Assembly (NCBI RefSeq): GCF_900119385.1
Contig: NZ_FPKO01000008.1
Location: forward strand, 412,382 to 476,381
Origin: Thermophilibacter mediterraneus
GTDB lineage: Bacteria; Actinomycetota; Coriobacteriia; Coriobacteriales; Atopobiaceae
Length of the DNA: 64,000 nt
Direction of reading: 5' to 3'
Positions 54,642-64,000 of the stretch are shown piece after piece. A model generated the notes under the pieces. The model ran no database searches, was not told where the DNA came from, and saw nothing but the letters and a program-made list of their open reading frames with translations. The position numbers and the translations under genes are program-made. Every line of letters begins with the position of its first letter. The stretch's first letter is position 1.

Positions 54642-56192
54642 ATGGCCACAGACCTCACGAACGCCCCACTGCCGGACGAGCCCGCCAACGGCTCGTTCGT
54701 CGCGCACGACGCCGCCCTCGAGCGCGCCGAGAGGGGCGTGGCCGCGCTCGCCGCCGCACGCTCCGACCGCTGGTACCCCACCTTCCACGTGGCCTCCCCG
54801 GGCGGCTGGATCAACGACCCCAACGGCCTCTGCTTCTTTGGGGGTCGCTGGCACGCCTTCTACCAGCTCCATCCCTTTGGCACCACGTGGGGCCCCATGC
54901 ACTGGGGCCACGCGTCGAGCGCCGACCTCGCGCACTGGCGCACCGAGCCCGTCGCCCTGGCGCCGAGCCTCGAGGCCGAGCGCGACGGCGTCTACTCGGG
55001 CTCCGCCGTCGTGGGCGACGACGGCGTGCTCAACGTGGTCTACACAGCCCACCGCTGGCGTGACGTGCGCGACGAGACCGCCGGGAACCTCGAGGTCCAG
55101 TGCCTCGCCACCTCGCGAGACGGCGTGCGCTTCGAGAAGCGCGGCGTGGTGATCGCCAACCCCGCGGGCCTGCGCGACTTCCGCGACCCCAAGGTCTGGC
55201 GCCAGGGCGACGCGTGGCTCGCGGTGGTGGGGCGGCGCGCGGCGGACGGCCGCGGCGAGATCGCGCTCTTCTCCTCCGAGGACCTGCGCGCCTGGAGCTA
55301 CGAGGGCGTGGTCTACCGCCACCCCGACCCGCGCGTCTTCATGCTCGAGTGCCCGGACCTCTTTGAGCTCGCCGCCCCGGACGGCGAGCGGCGCTGGGTG
55401 CTCTGCTTCTCGGCCATGGGCGCCCGGGCGCACGGCTACCGCAACCGCAACTTCAACAACGCCGGCTACCTGGTGGGCACGTGGCGTCCCGGCGCGACGT
55501 TCGAGCCGCAGACGGACTTCCTCCCGCTCGACTGGGGGCAGAACTTCTACGCCCCGCAGACCCTGGAGGCACCGGACGGCCGCCGCATCCTGATGGGGTG
55601 GATGAGCCCCAACGGCGGCCCCCTGCCGACCCAGCAGGACGGCTGGTGCGGGCAGCTCACGGTGCCGCGCGAGCTCTCGCTCGCCGGGGACGGGACGCTC
55701 AGGCAGGAGCCGGCCCGCGAGCTCGAGACGCTCTGGGGGCCGGCGCGCGAGCTCGGCCCGATCGAGCTCGCCGCAAACGAGGAGCTTGAGGTCGAGAAGG
55801 ACGCCGGCGTCGCGTGCGTCGAGGCCACGCTCGACCTCGCCGCCTCGACGGCGGAGCGCGGCGGCCTCAAGCTGCACGCCGCCGCGGACGGCGGGTACAC
55901 GTACGTGGCCTACGACGACCAGGCGCGCCGCGTGGTCCTCGACCGGCAGGCCGCGCGCGTGGGCGAGCGCGGCTATCGCGCGGCCCCCGTCCCCGCGAGC
56001 GCGCTCGCCACCGGCGAGCTCAGGCTGCGCGTCCTTCTCGACCGTGGGTCGGTCGAGGTCTTCGCGGGCGAGGGCGAGCAGGTGCTGAGCGTCTACAGCC
56101 TCCCCGGCGCGGGCCCGCGCGCCATCCGCCTCGTGGCCGAGGGCGGCGCGCTGCGGGTGAGCCGCCTGGTCGTCCGTCGCCCGCGGGCGTAG
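54642..56192 (+). CDS. Second GH32 beta-fructosidase
   Basis: 516 residues, about 40 more than its neighbour owing to an N-terminal extension. GGWINDPNGLCFFGGRWHAF, FRDPKVWRQ and VFMLECPDLFEL carry the three catalytic acids. The C-terminal beta-sandwich includes LRVLLDRGSVEVFAGEGEQV. No signal peptide. Similarity to the first GH32 is limited to the motifs, so this is not a recent duplication. It may handle a different fructoside (for example phosphorylated fructo-oligosaccharide or another sucrose derivative), which is inference. The ATG at 54642 has GAGAGGAAC upstream. Confidence 0.9.
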   Translation: MATDLTNAPLPDEPANGSFVAHDAALERAERGVAALAAARSDRWYPTFHVASPGGWINDPNGLCFFGGRWHAFYQLHPFGTTWGPMHWGHASSADLAHWRTEPVALAPSLEAERDGVYSGSAVVGDDGVLNVVYTAHRWRDVRDETAGNLEVQCLATSRDGVRFEKRGVVIANPAGLRDFRDPKVWRQGDAWLAVVGRRAADGRGEIALFSSEDLRAWSYEGVVYRHPDPRVFMLECPDLFELAAPDGERRWVLCFSAMGARAHGYRNRNFNNAGYLVGTWRPGATFEPQTDFLPLDWGQNFYAPQTLEAPDGRRILMGWMSPNGGPLPTQQDGWCGQLTVPRELSLAGDGTLRQEPARELETLWGPARELGPIELAANEELEVEKDAGVACVEATLDLAASTAERGGLKLHAAADGGYTYVAYDDQARRVVLDRQAARVGERGYRAAPVPASALATGELRLRVLLDRGSVEVFAGEGEQVLSVYSLPGAGPRAIRLVAEGGALRVSRLVVRRPRA

Positions 56193-56209
56193 GCCGGGGG
56201 CGGGCCCGG

Positions 56210-56742
56210 GGCGCCACGTCGATCCAGCGCGACCCGCTCGGCAGGAAGGTGAACCACTCCCCCAGCTCGCGCTCGAGCACGTAGGCCATCTCGGTGATGA
56301 GCTCGGGCTGGTCGCAGCAGACGGCCGCCTTGATGATGTTGACCGTGGGCGAGGGCGGGTCAAAGACGCGCGTGGCCGAGACGAGGTCCTTGTCGAGCTC
56401 GCTGATGTAGGAGCTGAGGTCGTCGATCAGGTAGGTGTTGTCGTCCTCGTAGACGGCGAGGTGCAGGCAGTCGAACATCGCGCACGTCTCAAAGAGCCGC
56501 ATGACGGAGAGCGACGAGAAGACCTCGCGGTCCAGCAGCTGCCCGTCCGCAAAGACCTGCGTCCCGAGCGAGGCGACGTAGCTGATCTCGTCGGCGACGG
56601 GCTCGAGAAACCAGCGCAGCGTGTCGTAGCGCCTCCCCGAGCTCGCCACGAAGTGGACCCCGCGCTCCCGCAGGGCGCGGATGAGCTCAAGAGATGCGGC
56701 GGGCAGAGACTCGCTTTTTTCCTCGGCTTTTCTTGACGGCAT
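56210..56742 (-). pseudogene. Cof-type HAD hydrolase, truncated at both ends
   Basis: About 175 codons match the middle of a Cof-type HAD phosphatase: LELIRALRERGVHFVASSGR (motif II), then YVASLGTQVFADGQLLDREV, and the cap up to FTFLPSGSRWIDVAP. The N-terminal D-x-D-G-T nucleophile motif and the C-terminal K and G-D-x-x-N-D motifs are missing. The frame runs on into the 3' end of the second GH32 gene. The ATG at 56742 has no spaced ribosome site. It is best read as a gene fragment. Confidence 0.7.
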
Positions 56743-56768
56743 CTCCCCTGTTGTAGTATCTTGTCCCT
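56733..56768 (+). promoter_or_regulatory. Possible promoter of the EamA leader
   Basis: TTGACG (56733-56738) and TATCTT (56757-56762) with an 18-base spacer lie just before the attenuator-like leader at 56779-56847. It overlaps the 5' end of the antisense HAD fragment. Confidence 0.4.
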
Positions 56769-56810
56769 GTCTAAAAACGCGTGGACTTTTCTGGGCGCTA
56801 GCACTTTTTC

Positions 56811-56847
56811 GCCACGCAACCGAGCAGTCGGTTGCGTGGCTTTTTTT
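56811..56847 (+). terminator. Perfect intrinsic terminator upstream of the EamA gene (attenuator candidate)
   Basis: GCCACGCAACCGA (56811-56823), loop GCAG, TCGGTTGCGTGGC (56828-56840), then seven T. It is the strongest intrinsic terminator in the window. A second segment, GCGTGG at 56779-56784, can pair with CCACGC (56812-56817) and would break the terminator stem. It either attenuates the EamA gene 115 bases downstream or ends the long sucrose transcript. Confidence 0.85.
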
Positions 56848-56964
56848 GTCTCGGCAGCAGGTGCCGCAAGCACCGCCAGAAGACCGGACGAGCCCCACCT
56901 TCCGACTGCAGGGAACAGACGCACGAGACGTGCGTCTGCGAGACAGCAGACGGAAGGGGGCATG

Positions 56965-57924
56965 ATGGCAGGAACGGACATAATCAAGCAGCAGGGCGCG
57001 GGGCAGGCCAAGGCGGCGCTCCAGGTCTTTGCGGGCGGCGCCTGCTACGGCGCCATGGCCACGACCTACAAGCTCGCCTACGCCGCGGGCTTCACCTCGG
57101 CGCAGGTGGTGGCGAGCCAGGCGTGGTTCGGCTGCCTCTTCTTCGCCCTCGCCACGCTCGCGGGGCGCGCGCTCGGGCACCGCTGGCAGCACGTGGGCTG
57201 GAGGCTCGCGCTCAAGCTCATGGGCCTGGGAGCCCTCACCTGCCTCACCTCGATCCTCTACTGCTACGCCATGAGCGTGCTGCCCGCCCCGGTGGCGCTC
57301 ACGCTGCTCTTCCAGTTCACGTGGCTCGGGCTCGTGTGGCAGACCGTCATGACGCGCCGGCCGCCCAAGGCCGTCCAAGTCGTCTCCGCCCTGGTCATCG
57401 TCTTCGGGACGGTCTTCGCGAGCGGCGTCTACAAGACCGGCATCGCCGGGTACGACCCCGTGGCCCTGCTCTGCGCGCTGGGGGCGGCCGTGTCCTGCTC
57501 CCTCTTCGTCACCCTCTCCGGCAAGGTCGAGGCCCCCTGCTCGTCCGAGCAGCGCGGCGTCATCGTGTGCGCGGGCTCCGTGGTCATGTCGCTCACGGTC
57601 TGCCCCGACTACCTGGTCTCGGGCGTCCTCGTCCAGGGCATCCTGCCCTTTGCCGTCATCGCCGGGTTCTTCGGCCTGCTCTGCCCGGTCCTGCTCTTCG
57701 GCATGGGCTCCCCGCACCTGCCCGCGGGCCTCTCCACCGTCATGGCCGCCGCGGAGCTCCCCGCCGGCCTGCTCATCGCCATGATCGTCCTCGGCGAGCC
57801 GCTCGGCGTCGTCGAGTGGCTGGGCGTCGCCATCATCCTCGCCGGCGTGTGCCTGGCGCAGCTGCCCTCCCTGCTCGGCGGCAGGGCGGCCCGTCGCGCC
57901 GCCGCGGGCCAGGCAGCCAGCTAG
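56965..57924 (+). CDS. EamA/DMT family transporter
   Basis: 319 residues with ten hydrophobic helices arranged as two EamA repeats (GGACYGAMATTYKLAYAAGF begins the first; DPVALLCALGAAVSCSLFV the second; ending LGEPLGVVEWLGVAIILAGV). DMT-family members export or import metabolites such as amino acids, nucleosides or drugs; the substrate is not evident. Two ATGs adjoin; the second (56965) stands seven bases from GGAAGG and is chosen. It is a single gene behind a terminator-bearing leader. Confidence 0.88.
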   Translation: MAGTDIIKQQGAGQAKAALQVFAGGACYGAMATTYKLAYAAGFTSAQVVASQAWFGCLFFALATLAGRALGHRWQHVGWRLALKLMGLGALTCLTSILYCYAMSVLPAPVALTLLFQFTWLGLVWQTVMTRRPPKAVQVVSALVIVFGTVFASGVYKTGIAGYDPVALLCALGAAVSCSLFVTLSGKVEAPCSSEQRGVIVCAGSVVMSLTVCPDYLVSGVLVQGILPFAVIAGFFGLLCPVLLFGMGSPHLPAGLSTVMAAAELPAGLLIAMIVLGEPLGVVEWLGVAIILAGVCLAQLPSLLGGRAARRAAAGQAAS

Positions 57925-59481
<1,557 letters not shown>

Positions 59482-59512
59482 CCGCCCGGGCAACATCCCT
59501 AAGGAGAGACTC

Positions 59513-61435
59513 ATGGCAGGAAAGTACGACGATCTGGCCAGGTCCATACTCGAGAACGTGGGCGGCGCCGAGAACGTCACGAGCGTCGCGCACTGCATTA
59601 CGCGCGTGCGCTTCAAGCTCAAGGACGAGTCGCGCGCCAGCACGCCCAAGATCGAGGCCCTGAAGGGCGTCATCCAGGTCATCCAGGCCAACGGCCAGTA
59701 CCAGGTGGTCGTGGGCAACATCGTGGAGGACGTCTACGACGCGGTCCTGGAGGCCGGCGGGCTTGCGGGCGGCGGCAACGCCGCCGAGGACGAGCCTGAG
59801 GGCGAGAAGACCGTGGCGTCGGTCATCATCGACCTCATCTCGGGCATCTTCCAGCCCATCCTGGGACCGCTCGCCGCCGCGGGCATCATGAAGGGGCTTC
59901 TCGCCCTCTTCACCTACTTCGTCCCGGACTTTGCCAACGACGGCCTCTACACGCTGCTCTACACCGTGGCGGACGGCTTCTTCTACTTCCTCCCCGTCGC
60001 CCTGGCGTTCAGCGCCGCGCGCAAGTTCCGCATGAACGAGTTCACCGGCGTGGCGATAGGCGTGGCGCTCGTCTACCCGACGATGGTCGCCCTGACCTCG
60101 GGCGAGGTCCTCGGCAGCATCGACCTCGGCGTCGCCGGCACGTTCTCGTGGTACGCGACCGCCCTCGGGATCCCCATCATCATGCCCGCCTCGGGCTACG
60201 CGAGCTCGGTGATTCCCGTCCTTCTCATGGTGTGGTTCGGCTCGCTCGTGGAGCGCTGGCTCAAGGGCTGGATGCCGGCGGCGCTCAAGATGTTCCTCGT
60301 CCCGCTCGCCACGATGACGGTCTCCATCGTCCTGGGCTACCTCGTCATCGGCCCGGTGGCCACCCTCATCACCAACCTGCTGAGCGCGGCGTTCTCGTTC
60401 ATCTTCCAGCTCCCCGTGGTGGGCGCGGTCCTGGGCAGCGCCCTGGTCGGCGGGCTCTGGATGTGCCTCGTCATCTTTGGCTTCCACTGGAGCCTCATCC
60501 CCATCTCCATCATGAACCTGAACACCCTCGGCCACGACTACGTGCTCGCCGCCACCATCGGGCACGGGTTCGCGCTCGGCGCGGTCATCTTCGCCATGTA
60601 CCTCAGGAACAGGGACGAGCGCTTCCGCGGCATCGCCCTCCCCGCGATGATCTCCGCGTTCTTCTTCGGCGTCACCGAGCCGGGCATCTACGGCGTCGCC
60701 CTCCCCAACAAGCGCGCGTTCGTCGTGGCGTGCCTGAGCTCCGCCGTGGGCGGCGCCATCGTGGGGATGACGGGCGCCCTCATGTACATCTCGGGCGGGC
60801 TCGGCGTCTTCAACCTGCTCAACTTCATCGACGAGACCCCCGGCGGCGCCGGGATCTCCCACATGGTCTTCGCGATCGTCGCCTCGCTCGTCTCGGCGGT
60901 CCTGGCCTTCGTCATCGAGTTCGTCACCTACCGGCCTGATGCCGAGGAGGGCGCGCCCGAGCTCGCGCCCGTCCAGACCGAGTACGAGCGCGGCACCGTC
61001 TGCTCCCCCGTCACCGGCTCCGTGGTCCAGCTCTCCGAGACCGCCGACCCCGTGTTCTCCTCCGGGGCGATGGGCGCCGGCATCGCCGTGAGCCCCGCCG
61101 AGGAGACGGTCTTCTCGCCGGTCTCCGGCACCGTGCTCTCCGCCATGCCGCACGCCGTGGGCATCCTCGCCGACGACGGCTCCGAGGTACTCGTGCACGT
61201 GGGCATCGACACGGTGGAGATGGCCGGTGACGGCCTGACCTGCCACGTCCAGCAGGACGCCCGCGTGACGGCGGGAGACCCCATCGTGACCTTCTCCAAG
61301 GCCAAGGTCGCCGCGGCGGGAAAGCAGGACACGGTCTTCGTCATCGTGACCAACACCGACGACTTCGCCTCCGTCCAGCCGCGCGAGGACGGTCCCGTCA
61401 CCGCCGGCAGCCCGATCATCCGCGTGACGCGCTAG
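59513..61435 (+). CDS. bglF: Beta-glucoside-type PTS transporter EIIBCA
   Basis: 640 residues. EIIB (1-85) with phospho-Cys in TSVAHCITRVRFKLKDE; EIIC (about 105-470) with ten or so helices and FFFGVTEPGIYGVALPNKR; EIIA (about 490-640) with VLVHVGIDTVEMAG, the phospho-His. Imports aryl or alkyl beta-glucosides and delivers them phosphorylated to the GH1 enzyme upstream. The ATG at 59513 has AAGGAGAG upstream. A large palindrome lies about 25 bases past the stop. Confidence 0.94.
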   Translation: MAGKYDDLARSILENVGGAENVTSVAHCITRVRFKLKDESRASTPKIEALKGVIQVIQANGQYQVVVGNIVEDVYDAVLEAGGLAGGGNAAEDEPEGEKTVASVIIDLISGIFQPILGPLAAAGIMKGLLALFTYFVPDFANDGLYTLLYTVADGFFYFLPVALAFSAARKFRMNEFTGVAIGVALVYPTMVALTSGEVLGSIDLGVAGTFSWYATALGIPIIMPASGYASSVIPVLLMVWFGSLVERWLKGWMPAALKMFLVPLATMTVSIVLGYLVIGPVATLITNLLSAAFSFIFQLPVVGAVLGSALVGGLWMCLVIFGFHWSLIPISIMNLNTLGHDYVLAATIGHGFALGAVIFAMYLRNRDERFRGIALPAMISAFFFGVTEPGIYGVALPNKRAFVVACLSSAVGGAIVGMTGALMYISGGLGVFNLLNFIDETPGGAGISHMVFAIVASLVSAVLAFVIEFVTYRPDAEEGAPELAPVQTEYERGTVCSPVTGSVVQLSETADPVFSSGAMGAGIAVSPAEETVFSPVSGTVLSAMPHAVGILADDGSEVLVHVGIDTVEMAGDGLTCHVQQDARVTAGDPIVTFSKAKVAAAGKQDTVFVIVTNTDDFASVQPREDGPVTAGSPIIRVTR

Positions 61436-61460
61436 CCTCCTGGCGCGTCCATCCCCTCCT

Positions 61461-61553
61461 GGCCCCGCCGGTCTCCCTGAACTGCCTCCCATCCCTCGGA
61501 CTTTACTTTTCAGTCCAAGAAATGGGAGGCAGTTCACCCCCACCGGCGGGGCC
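61461..61553. repeat. Long palindrome resembling paired IS3-type ends
   Basis: The outer arms GGCCCCGCCGGT / ACCGGCGGGGCC (61461-61472, 61542-61553) enclose an inner inverted repeat with TGAACTGCCTCCCAT (61478) and ATGGGAGGCAGTTCA (to 61536), plus GGACT/AGTCC close to the centre. TGAACTGCC-type sequences recall the terminal repeats of IS3/IS150-like elements, so this may be a minimal two-ended relic or a strong hairpin after the bgl operon. No transposase is present. Confidence 0.6.
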
Positions 61554-61654
61554 CTTCTGTGGGTGGCCCCGCCCCGGCGGCGCTCCCCGCGCCGCGCGCG
61601 CCGCCGTTGGCCGAGAAGGGCGCGAGGCAGGCGGCACGGGCTTTCCCGAGGGGC

Positions 61655-61678
61655 GATAATGGGCATGGAATCGATTCC
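61655..61678 (+). promoter_or_regulatory. Fructokinase promoter with LacI-type operator
   Basis: GATAAT (61655-61660) is a likely -10. Six bases later GGAATCGATTCC (61667-61678) is a perfect 12-bp palindrome at the expected transcription start. It resembles the two operators before scrA (TGRGAACGWTYYCA), so the same LacI-type regulator probably controls both. No good -35 is visible. Confidence 0.6.
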
Positions 61679-61697
61679 GCAAGCGAAAGGATCCAAC

Positions 61698-62651
61698 ATG
61701 TTCTCTGTCAGCGCACTGGGAGAGCTCCTCATCGACTTCACCGACGCCGGCACGTCCGAGGGCGGCCAGCAGCTGTTCGAGCGCAACGCCGGCGGCGCGC
61801 CCGCCAACGTGCTCGTGGCCCTGGAGAAGCTCGGCCACAAGACGGCGTTTCTCGGCAAGGTGGGCTGCGACATGCACGGCGAGTTCCTGCGCGCCACGCT
61901 CGAGGCCAACGGCATCGACACCACGGGCCTGATCAGCGACCCGGACGCCTTCACCACCCTCGCCTTCGTGGCCCTCTCCGCGGACGGCGAGCGCGAGTTC
62001 TCCTTCGCCCGCAAGCCCGGCGCGGACACCCGCATCGCCGCGGACGAGATCGCGCGCGACGTCATCGCCGACTCGCGCGTCTTCCACGTGGGCTCGCTCT
62101 CCCTCACCGACGAGCCCGCCCGCTCCGCCACCCTCGCCGCGCTCGCGTGCGCCCGCGAGGCCGGCTGCGTCCTCTCCTACGACCCCAACTACCGCGCGAA
62201 CCTCTGGCCCTCCGCCGAGGCCGCGATGGAGCAGATGCGCGCCGTGGTGCCGCAGATGGACCTCATGAAGCTCTCCGACGAGGAGTGCGAGCTGCTCACC
62301 GGCGAGAAGGACCCGGAGGCAGCGGCGGCCGCCCTCATGGCGCGCGGCCCCAAGGTCGTGGCCGTGACGCTCGGCGCGGGCGGCGCGTACGTGCGCTGCG
62401 CCGAGGGTAGCGCCGAGGTCCCGGGCTTCCCCGCGGACGCCGTGGACGCCACGGGCGCCGGCGACTCGTTCTGGGGCGGCTTCCTCGCGGGCTTCTGCGA
62501 GAGCGGCAGGCGGCCCGAGGAGGTCACGCTCGAGGACGCCGTCTCGTTCGCGCGGCTCGGCAACGCCGTGGCCTCCCTCTGCGTGCGCAAGCGCGGCGCC
62601 ATCCCGGCCATGCCGGAGCGCACCGACGTGGAGGCGCTGCTCGGGGAGTAG
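61698..62651 (+). CDS. scrK: PfkB-family fructokinase
   Basis: 317 residues: N-terminal VSALGELLIDFT, the sugar-binding NAGGAPANVLVALEKLG, and the C-terminal anion-hole block DAVDATGAGDSFWGGFLAGF with the catalytic Asp. It phosphorylates fructose released by GH32. The ATG at 61698 has GAAAGGAT upstream. It stands 9 kb from scrA but shares its type of operator. The window therefore encodes two unrelated fructokinases (this one and the ROK enzyme). Confidence 0.93.
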   Translation: MFSVSALGELLIDFTDAGTSEGGQQLFERNAGGAPANVLVALEKLGHKTAFLGKVGCDMHGEFLRATLEANGIDTTGLISDPDAFTTLAFVALSADGEREFSFARKPGADTRIAADEIARDVIADSRVFHVGSLSLTDEPARSATLAALACAREAGCVLSYDPNYRANLWPSAEAAMEQMRAVVPQMDLMKLSDEECELLTGEKDPEAAAAALMARGPKVVAVTLGAGGAYVRCAEGSAEVPGFPADAVDATGAGDSFWGGFLAGFCESGRRPEEVTLEDAVSFARLGNAVASLCVRKRGAIPAMPERTDVEALLGE

Positions 62652-62691
62652 CGGGGCGGGTCTTGCCGCCGCGGCTGCGACCTTCCTGCAG

Positions 62692-62822
62692 GCCCGGGAA
62701 GCTGACGGACGTTCTCGCGGACCGAGACGTCCGCGGGCTTCCCGGGCTTGTCGTGTCTCGCGGGGGGGGCGGGAAGCGGCCGGACGTTCTTCTCGGCTGG
62801 AGCGTCCGCGGGCTTCCCGGGC
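62692..62822. repeat. Two 52-56 bp palindromes with CCGGGAAGC arms
   Basis: Copy 1 (62692-62747) has perfect 11-bp ends GCCCGGGAAGC / GCTTCCCGGGC and an inner CGGACG / CGTCCG. Copy 2 (about 62771-62822) keeps GGGAAGC, CGGACGTTC, CGTCCGCGGGCTTCCC. The right arms are exactly 75 bp apart. They lie between the convergent 3' ends of the fructokinase and DNA glycosylase genes. Confidence 0.75.
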
Positions 62823-62833
62823 CGGGGCCCGGC

Positions 62834-63346
62834 TCACTCCCCCAGCGCGGGGAGCAGCGCCGCGCGCCAGCGCTCCGTCAGGCGCGCAAGCGACCATGAG
62901 GCGTTGGCGGGGCTCGTGGACGGCAGCACCTCGGCGCAAATCCCCGTCACGGGCTCGAGCCAGCGCCGGTAGAGCCGGCCGGCCGCGGCACCGTTGCAGA
63001 GGACGGCGCGAATCTTGGCCGCGCGCGTGATGCGCGCCACGTCCGCCGGGACGACGTTGCGGATGGAGGCGTCGGAGGACCCGCGCACGTCGCAGCTCTC
63101 TATCACGTCCCAGAGGGCGACGCCGTGGCGCAGGAGGAGCGCCCGCTTGGCGGGGACGTCGTCAACGGCGGGCGCGGGCTCGTCGAGGAGGTCCGCCATC
63201 ATCGGCCAGAAGCGGTTCCGGGGGTTGCCGTAGTAGAAGCGGTTCTCGCGCGAGAGCACCGAGGGGAACGACCCCAGCACGAGCACGCTGCTGCGCTCGT
63301 CGAAGATCGGCCCGAAGCCGTGGGATATGTGCGCGTACTCGGCCAT
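62834..63346 (-). CDS. DNA-deoxyinosine (hypoxanthine) glycosylase, uracil-DNA glycosylase superfamily
   Basis: 170 residues matching the TIGR04274-type family: HGFGPIFDERSSVLVLGSFPSV with the GSFPS loop, then YYGNPRNRFWPMMADLL, ALWDVIESCDVRGSSDASI, and PSTSPANASW near the C terminus (the H/S-P-S/A-x-A-N loop of the superfamily). It should remove hypoxanthine from DNA in base excision repair. The ATG lies at 63344-63346. It is a single gene. Confidence 0.88.
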   Translation of the reverse strand: MAEYAHISHGFGPIFDERSSVLVLGSFPSVLSRENRFYYGNPRNRFWPMMADLLDEPAPAVDDVPAKRALLLRHGVALWDVIESCDVRGSSDASIRNVVPADVARITRAAKIRAVLCNGAAAGRLYRRWLEPVTGICAEVLPSTSPANASWSLARLTERWRAALLPALGE

Positions 63347-63570
63347 GGCCCCATGGTAGCGCGGCGGGACCCGGGAGCACGCGACGCGTCCTCGGCCCGG
63401 GCGGGCGGGGCCCGGCGAGCGCGCCCCGACCGCCGGCGCGGCCCGCCCGCGGCGGGGGCGCTACCGGCCGCCGAGCACACGTCGCGCGCTCGGCGAGTTG
63501 TTGGCGGGAGCGGACGCTCCTCCTCGTACAGTCAGGTGAGTTGGGGCAGGTCCCACCCCGAGAGGAACCC

Positions 63571-63825
63571 ATGCGAGAGCTCCCTTGCGACATCACCGAC
63601 CCGCTGGGGCTGCACGTACAGCTCGCGGTCCTGCTCGCCAGCGAGGCTGAGCGCTGGCGCAGCTCCGTGACGCTCGAGCACGCGGGCCGCACCGTCGACG
63701 CCAAGCAGGTCCTGGAGCTCATGATGCTCGGGGTGCGCCCTGGTGAGCACGTGGTCGTGCGCGTGAGCGGGGCCGACGAGGCGACCGCGGCCGCAGCGGT
63801 CGGCGCCATCCTCAAGACGTTCTAG
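63571..63825 (+). CDS. HPr-like protein lacking Arg17 and Ser46
   Basis: 84 residues with the HPr fold pattern. The active His aligns as H15 in LGLHVQLAVLLASEA, but the normal H-A-R-P-A reads H-V-Q-L-A, so R17 is Gln and P18 is Leu. At position 46 the regulatory Ser is Gln (DAKQVLELMMLGV). It may still accept phosphate on H15 poorly, or serve as a non-catalytic regulator. It is not next to ptsI. The ATG at 63571 has GAGAGGAAC upstream. The gap before it (63347-63570) holds no clear promoter. It is unlikely to be the housekeeping HPr. Confidence 0.8.
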   Translation: MRELPCDITDPLGLHVQLAVLLASEAERWRSSVTLEHAGRTVDAKQVLELMMLGVRPGEHVVVRVSGADEATAAAAVGAILKTF

Positions 63826-63892
63826 CCGGGCGCGGCGACTCCGCGCGGGCGGGCGGGGCGACCCCCCGGCCCGTCATCCCCGACCCCGGCCC

Positions 63893-64000
63893 CTAGCCGC
63901 GCACCCGAGACTCGAAGCGCCTGTAGAGCACGCCGCCGGCGGCCGCCAGCCCAACCGCGACGGCGACCGACGCGGCAGCAACGCCGTACTGCCCGCTCCC
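63893..64000 (-). CDS. C-terminal end of a membrane-anchored protein (partial)
   Basis: The last 35 codons of a gene that enters from the right edge: GSGQYG, a hydrophobic stretch VAAASVAVAVGLAAAGGVLY, then a basic tail RRFESRVRG and TAG. This is a single C-terminal transmembrane helix with a positive cytosolic end, as in surface or cell-wall anchored proteins. No LPxTG is in the visible part. The identity cannot be given. Confidence 0.6.
   Translation of the reverse strand, partial: GSGQYGVAAASVAVAVGLAAAGGVLYRRFESRVRG

Overview
The window is about 64 kb of very GC-rich (roughly 70%) single-chromosome DNA. It most likely comes from an actinobacterium of the class Coriobacteriia, in the Olsenella/Atopobium neighbourhood. 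The reasons are the gene order (pyrG-xerD-mraZ; nusB-xseB-tlyA-nadK-recN; aroK-aroB-pepQ beside efp), the many PTS sugar systems and the actinobacterial codon use. The genus call is inference. I see no rRNA, tRNA, CRISPR array, transposase or phage gene.

The left part (1-35 kb) is almost wholly on the minus strand and is housekeeping. It holds the start of mraZ (first gene of the dcw cluster) behind a promoter with 10-bp-spaced MraZ-type boxes, then xerD, pyrG, a bacterial-type PARG macrodomain protein, recN, nadK, tlyA, xseB, nusB, an Asp23 protein and efp. A mannose-family PTS operon (manXYZ plus a DUF956 gene) lies between efp and pepQ-aroB-aroK. It is followed by yqeG, mltG, ruvX, alaS, a PerM-type permease, a SigB/F-type sigma factor with a degenerate RsbW-like partner, rarA, dgt, and several less common proteins: a possible circularly permuted ATP-grasp protein, an SGNH-hydrolase/GNAT fusion, a Vsr endonuclease without a methylase, and a zinc-dependent phospholipase C family protein.

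The middle (35-48 kb) carries a UMF1-type MFS transporter, an AbiEi-like protein with a PD-(D/E)XK-like end, the arginine operon argC-argJ-argB-argD, an ABC exporter and a short UvrA paralogue.

The right part (48-64 kb) is a sugar island on the plus strand. It has a ROK fructokinase and the divergent stumps of a GH38 alpha-mannosidase and a LicR-type activator. Next come a LacI-type regulator, a sucrose PTS (frameshifted here) behind a double LacI-type operator, two GH32 enzymes, a truncated HAD gene, an EamA transporter behind an attenuator-like hairpin, a GH1/beta-glucoside PTS pair, and a PfkB fructokinase with its own copy of the LacI-type operator. Sucrose would enter as sucrose-6-phosphate, be split by GH32, and the fructose be phosphorylated by fructokinase.

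The most unusual content is non-coding. Eleven copies of a 50-bp palindromic unit lie in four separate gaps, always 61 bp apart within a gap (11-bp spacers). Several other palindromic or tandem repeat families fill most of the larger gaps. A non-palindromic 10-mer, CGAGAAGRAC, occurs at least 26 times on both strands and is concentrated in gaps.
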